A stretch of 64,000 bases of DNA. Origin: Adenophora triphylla var. japonica. Taxonomy: Eukaryota > Streptophyta > Magnoliopsida > Asterales > Campanulaceae. How positions within the stretch are numbered: the first letter of the stretch is position 1; each line of letters begins with the position of its first letter. The notes beneath the pieces were generated by a model that saw only the letters and a list, made by a program, of their open reading frames with translations, was not told the origin of the DNA and searched no databases. Shown in pieces: positions 59,496 through 64,000 of the stretch. The DNA is taken from positions 248,001-312,000 of the forward strand of contig JAFEMH010001303.1 in the NCBI GenBank assembly GCA_022495995.1, read 5' to 3'. The position numbers and the translations under genes were made by a program.

Positions 59496-60710
59496 AAATA
59501 AAATCCCTACGCCTTCTCCGGTCATTTAGGTCTAAATTAAAATCACGAACAATCACCAAGCAGCGCCGTTCCCCCGTTCTCCGGTCATTCCGTCGTCGTC
59601 TCTCACCGGTGAGGTTAGTAATTCTCTCTCTCCCTCGTTTTCTCTATCTCTCTCTCTCTCTCATTAAATCCTTAAAAATCACTTCCAGTGCCGTTGATTC
59701 GCCGTTGATTCGCCGTCGCCGTTGCCGTTGCCGTTGCCCTTCCAGCTCCGTTGCCGTCGCCGTCCGCCCTCCCTCCGTTCAACTTCCGCCGTTCAACTTC
59801 CTCTGTTGCCCAACTGTAAACACTTTTGGTGACCAAACTTGTATCTAATTTGCCTATCAATATTACTGCCAATTGTTTTGAAGTAGTTCAATTCAAATAG
59901 CAAAGATTCCATCTATGAATTAGATTGCAACTATTTGTTTCTTAGTTTCATGATAACTCTAGGTATTGCATTTGTGATATTTCTCTTTCCCTATAGATTT
60001 CTATGAATGTGCCATTATATCGAGGTTAGTGTGAGTATGTCGGGGTTACTTTTGAATTGATCGAGTGAAAACCAATGCTTGCACAGGCTATCCTCAATTT
60101 ATACTTGGATATAGGCATTATATCCCCAAGCTTTGTGGAGTGGATTTGAAATCAACAATGGTCTTGAAGTTATTTTATTGGTCCAGTATATTCACACATT
60201 TAAGCCTTTTTCCCTATGTAGAATGTAAATACTTGTTATTTAAGTGAACCAAATGTGTGCCACTTTGTTAGTTTGATGATCTATGTTGCATATAAAGCAA
60301 TATAAAAAACTTCCTAGTTTTGGTTTCTTAAATTTCTCTCTTGTAAGACTTGTTAGCGCAAATCTTTGCTAGAATCAACTCACTCTATTTTGGTTGGTTG
60401 TTGTTTTCCAAATTTTATGTATTGATAGATATGTACGTTTATTACAAAACTGTTGTTTGATTAGTTGGGGTTATGATTGGCACTCTTAGACTGTATTATA
60501 TATGAGCTCATATATAATACCATGAGTACCAAAATGCAAGCCGGATGAATCGGACACAAGACCTTTCCCAGCCAAATCTCTGATATCATGTTAACTGATT
60601 AAGTAGAGAGATACAGAAAAGTATGCGGAGATGTTGCCCCCAAGCTGGTTAGTATGGGGATCTGTAATCTTGAACTCGTTAGGATAGCTTTTATATGCTG
60701 AACATGAAAA
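59496..60710. other. CACTA 5' region: possible promoter/leader, no gene recognised
   Basis: CT-rich and GCCGTT-rich text at 59510-59810 looks like a plant 5' leader, with a possible donor at CACCG-GTGAGG (~59607). The small frame 59609-59848 is Arg-rich from the GCCGTT repeats and is not convincing. The rest is AT-rich without a recognisable exon. Confidence 0.4.
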
Positions 60711-60734
60711 AGCATCCTCGTAATAAATTTATTA

Positions 60735-60969
60735 AATAAAAATAAAAAAAACAAAATAAAAAAAAAATAAGTAAAAAAAATGAAATAAAAAATAAAATAA
60801 ATAAATAAAAAATGAAAATAAAAAAACAAAATAAATAAATAAATAAAATAAATAATAATAAAATAATAATAATAATAATAAATAATAATAATAATAATAA
60901 AAAATATAATAATAAAAATAAAATAAAAAAAAAACAAAATAAATAAATGAATAAAATAAATAATAATAA

Positions 60970-61044
<75 letters not shown>

Positions 61045-61053
61045 TAAATAATA

Positions 61054-61091
<38 letters not shown>

Positions 61092-61125
61092 TAATAATAA
61101 AAAATAAAAATAAAAATATACATAT
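60735..61125. repeat. AAT/AAAT microsatellite, ~390 bp
   Basis: Runs of (AAT)n, longest at ~60968-61090, with AAAT and AAAAAT variants. It produces long Ile/Tyr-only minus-strand frames that are not genes. Confidence 0.95.
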
Positions 61126-61136
61126 ATGTATATATA

Positions 61137-61905
61137 TAAATAAGATGAGAGCCTTTTTCACCCACAGCTATCAAAATCCGTCCATCTTTGATCAAAAAAG
61201 ATAGAGCAAATAAGTTCTCCACTATTTGAGCAAAGGATTTTCTGTTTAATAAGAGTTTTTCCAGTTTCACTGTCCTCTTCTCTCTAAGGATCTTAAACAT
61301 CACAGCCACGTTCTTGTCAGTGTCTGTTTTCTCTTACTGGTGGCATGCGGTCACAAGTAAAAACAAGGTAACAGTATAACACCAGTGAAGAGAAAACAGA
61401 ACTTTCCTCCAATTTTTTCAATCTCCACCTTCCATTTACCCAAGATCCCGATTGCAGAATCTTCCTCATGAGCATGAAAGCTGGCGGTGTTGCTCTCAAT
61501 CTCATGGTTGCTTCGCAAAACATGCAAAGCAACCGTGAGATTGAGGGCAACACCGCCAGCTTTCAAGCTCATGAGGAAGATTCTGCAATCAGGATCTTGG
61601 GTAAATGGAAGGTGGAGATTGAAAAAATTGGAGGGAAGCTCTGTTTCTCTTCACTGGTGTTATACTGTTACCTTGTTTTTACTTGTAACCGTATACCACC
61701 AGTGAAGAGTAAAACAGGCACTGTCAAGAACATGTCTGTGATGTTTGAGATCCTTAGAGAGAAGGACAGTGAAACTGAAAAAACCTATATTAAACAGAAA
61801 ATCCTTTGCTCAAGCAGTCGAGAACTTGTTTGCTCTGTCTTTCTTGGTCTAAGCTGAGATAGGGTTTTGATAGTTGTGGATGATAACGACTCTCATCTTG
61901 TTTAT
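61137..61905. repeat. long palindrome, ~0.38-kb arms, small loop
   Basis: The left arm (61137-~61512) and right arm (~61523-61905) are reverse complements with scattered changes; the centre is near 61517 (TTGCTTCGCAAAACATGCAA). Both arms contain the same NSE4 exon and adjacent intron-like sequence. A transcript across it would fold into a long double-stranded hairpin. Confidence 0.9.
61147..61345 (-). pseudogene. captured NSE4 gene fragment (left arm)
   Basis: On the minus strand an exon reads [20 protein letters not shown], then [20 protein letters not shown] and [16 protein letters not shown]. This is the conserved C-terminal domain of NSE4, the kleisin subunit of the SMC5/6 DNA-repair complex. 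It is open here; the right arm copy (61700-61858, plus strand) has lost two bases after REK and is out of frame. Only this domain is present, so no complete subunit can be made. The flanking 61346-61500 may be captured intron or exon I cannot assign. Confidence 0.8.
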
Positions 61906-62359
61906 TGATCAAAATTATGCATGTTATGGTAATGAATAAAAATAAAAATTATGCACGATTATATGATTTGTAAATATCATTATTGTCTATTAAAATTGCT
62001 TGATTTTCGATTATAAAGCAAGTAGACAAAGTGATACTTACAATTCATACGTGTATTTCGGGATGGGATAGAAGCCGACCCCAATTCTAAACCTAATGGA
62101 CATGAATTGTCCTTTCACCCTAGAGAATGATATACTTAACAACAAAGAATTAAATATTAATATTTAAAATTATTCACATCCACCTAAACCGACTACCGAG
62201 ACCAATTTGTGTTGAAAATTCTGAAAATTCTGATGTTCCAGAAGCCGGTGTGAATTAGGGTTAGGGTTTGATATCAATAAACCTAAATGAAGTGTCTTTT
62301 TATTTGTATATATATTGATATATTGTTTTTATTTGTATATATAATATACTAGTTTAGAT
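61906..62359. other. no gene recognised; promoter-like stretch before the transposase gene
   Basis: AT-rich. A 21-bp run TATTTGTATATATATTGATA lies at ~62301 and again at ~62666 in the first intron. Confidence 0.4.
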
Positions 62360-64000
62360 ATGTCGGGTCGAGGTGGCAATCGTTCAAAGAGAGGGAAGGT
62401 TGCGGGTTTTGTCCATCGTCTTGTTTCACCAAGGACTGGAGGGAGGGGCTCTACGTCTGGTTCAGGACGTAGTGATGATGATTTGAGCAGTCAAGGTAAT
62501 GTAAGCTCTAGTGTTCCAGTTAGTGAACCATCCGGACGGGTTAATTTGGACGCAATTATTAATGAGGAAGGAAAAATGGAAATATCTATCTCTCCCAGTG
62601 GCCAGTAAGTATTATTTAATTGTAAATGTCATATATATAATGTTTACATTTTATTATTGTCTTTTTATTTGTATATATATTGATATATTGTTTTTCAATT
62701 AATATCTTATAGGTTTATACATGGTGGTTGTCAAGATCCTGCTAGATGGTTTGGGGATTTATTCAGTGGGTATAATTTTGAGGAATTTTATCCCACCCCA
62801 AAGTCAATATCAAAAGATGTGTACGCTATCTGGTATTGCCAGTTTCGGGTAAAATTACTTAATTCTCTTTCCTTTGTAAAGTTTGTAGACTATTCCCTTG
62901 TTTATTTAACTACTTTTGCTATTTTTGTAGCACATATATTCATGCCCTGGGTTTACCGACGTTCAAATCGAGGCGGCTTTCAAGAAATTGGTTTATAAGC
63001 GGTACGCTGGGAAAGTGTACGACATGAAAAGAAAGTGGCTAAATGATGGTTTGCCTCCAGCTAATTTCTCCACTAGTGCGTGGGAGCAGTGGGAAGCCTA
63101 TTGGAACAATGAGAAATTTCAAAAAAATTCAGAAATTGCAAAGTAGAATAGGAACTCACAAAAGGGGCGGGGGAGTGTGCACACTGGAGGATCAATTAAC
63201 TTTAGCGAGACTTGGTCCAGAATGGTAAACTTACTTCATTTATTATCCGTTTGTAAATTAAGCAATACTCTATTTGATTTATATATTGTTATTATTTGAT
63301 AGGCTTTTTAAAGTTTTAATTTTTTTTATATGTTAAGCGTAAGAAACACGGAGATGATGAGGCTGATGCTGCTGCTGTGTTTCTGGCTACACATACTGCG
63401 GAGGCTGCTGATGGCTCAGGGCCACAATGGGTCAACCCTTATTACCAGACCCTTTATGTAAGTGTTAATAGTATTTTCTATTAGTAAATTATATATTTTC
63501 TATTAGTAAATTATAAATTATTTAGTTAAAGAAATATTATTTTCTACCATAGTGTATAATGTATTTTTTTTTCCAGGAAAAGTATGATAGGCGGGCTCGT
63601 GAGGAGGCTATTGAAGAAGGAAGTTTGGCTCCTGAGAGCACCGAGCGTCCCGCCTTTCGTGAAAAGCTTTGGGCGGCCATTGTCCTCTGAGACAAGCAAC
63701 CAAAGGGAGACCGCTTGCCTGGATTCGGAGGACATGGTGCGGGGTATTTTAACATGCCATTCCGCAGCCCTACTACGCAATACTTTTCATCTTCTTCCTC
63801 CGGCGGCAGTCATCATGTGGATCAAGAAGCGTTTGATGATCGGGTCAACAGAGAGGTTGAGAGGCGAGTGGAGCAGATCCAGAGCCAGGTGCAGGCCCAG
63901 ATGCAGGCCCAGGTGGAGGCCCAGGTGCAGACTCAGATGCAGACCCAGGTGGAGAGTATATTGGAGCAACAGCTTGAGCAGGGCATGCAACAATACTTGG
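62360..64000 (+). pseudogene. CACTA transposase gene (Transposase_24 / TNPA-like), two stop codons, runs off window
   Basis: Exons 62360-62604, 62713-62848, 62931-63224, 63338-63457 and 63577-64000 join with GT-AG borders and consistent phase. Features: a Gly/Arg/Ser-rich start (MSGRGGNRSKRG); the plant Ptta/En/Spm domain with WFGDLFSGYNFEEFYP, KWLNDGLPPANFS and WEQWEAYWNN; then HTGGSINF, VFLATHTAEAADGSGPQW and RREEAIEEG-type text. After that come KGDRLPGFGGHGAG and a Gln-rich coiled-coil tail (VQAQMQAQVEAQVQ). Such proteins bind the CACTA ends. TAG at 63144-63146 and TGA at 63688-63690 interrupt an otherwise open frame, at places where Gln and Arg would fit (CAG to TAG, CGA to TGA). As read it is inactive unless suppressed or mis-sequenced. 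Confidence 0.85.

Larger units (their letters stand above)
59271..64000 (+). mobile_element. CACTA (En/Spm) transposon, left part
   Basis: Begins CACTACTAGAAACAG, the terminal motif of plant CACTA elements, directly inside copia-3. The first ~220 bp hold many ACCGACGG / CCGTCGGT motifs in both orientations, the usual subterminal transposase-binding array. Inside lie a simple repeat, a long palindrome with NSE4 sequence, and a Transposase_24-type gene. The right end, and any TNPD-like (Transposase_21) gene, lie beyond the window. Confidence 0.88.

Noticed and set aside
59609..59848. Arg-rich 79-residue frame in the CACTA 5' region
   Set aside because: Produced by GCCGTT repeats in a leader-like stretch; no domain and no support for translation.
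60599..61309. Long minus-strand frames rich in Ile, Tyr and Phe (236 and 156 residues)
   Set aside because: They translate the AAT microsatellite. Only the first ~60 residues of the longer one, outside the repeat, are real (NSE4 fragment).

Overview
This is a window of plant nuclear DNA, almost certainly an angiosperm and probably a dicot. The evidence is GT-AG introns, Ty1/copia and Ty3/gypsy retrotransposons primed by tRNA-Met, a CACTA (En/Spm) element with a plant Transposase_24-type gene, a RepHel Helitron, Stowaway-like MITEs, and captured pieces of plant cyclin A, TypA/BipA, NSE4 and MYB-like genes. I see no rRNA, tRNA, CRISPR or bacterial gene. No intact ordinary host gene is evident; the nearest are four tandem copies of a membrane RING-H2 gene.

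Layout. 1-7818: copia-1 on the minus strand, nearly complete, with two LTRs, a PBS, a PPT and a decayed gag-pol. 7858-11106: a 3.2-kb solo LTR bounded by a 5-bp duplication (ATTAA). 11112-11858: unassigned. About 11859-15707: copia-2 on the plus strand, broken off inside reverse transcriptase. 15708-55346: a higher-order tandem array of four large units (P 16391, Q 22386, R 25917, S 43382). Each unit opens with the first ~95 bp of a copia LTR and carries a minus-strand RING-H2 gene followed by one to four copies of a ~1.2-kb repeat (called T here). Units P and S also carry an inverted GCCAGT-type repeat block and a fragment of a MYB-like gene.

Unit R is split by a 13.95-kb Helitron (26095-40045). 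Its ends are fixed exactly because three uninterrupted paralogous target sites lie in the same window. The Helitron holds a decayed Rep-helicase gene, exons of a cyclin A gene, a TypA/BipA-like exon, an unidentified C-terminal exon and a small three-exon open gene that resembles part of Rep. Unit S is split by a gypsy element (49308-52837) whose two LTRs face each other, flanked by GTTTT. 55347-59270: copia-3, the same family as copia-1, cut by a CACTA element that starts at 59271 and runs off the window. The CACTA carries a ~0.38-kb-arm palindrome built from an NSE4 (SMC5/6 subunit) gene fragment, then a transposase gene with two stop codons.

Relative history inferred from nesting: a copia-3-type insertion into T sequence came first, because its junction is repeated in all units. 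Array amplification followed. The Helitron and the gypsy element entered after amplification, and the CACTA entered copia-3. The elements do not form a pathway. Most coding regions are broken by stops or frameshifts, several of which fit C-to-T change in methylated DNA. The parts most worth testing are the NSE4 palindrome, the open Rep-like mini-gene, the RING-H2 array and the Helitron gene captures.
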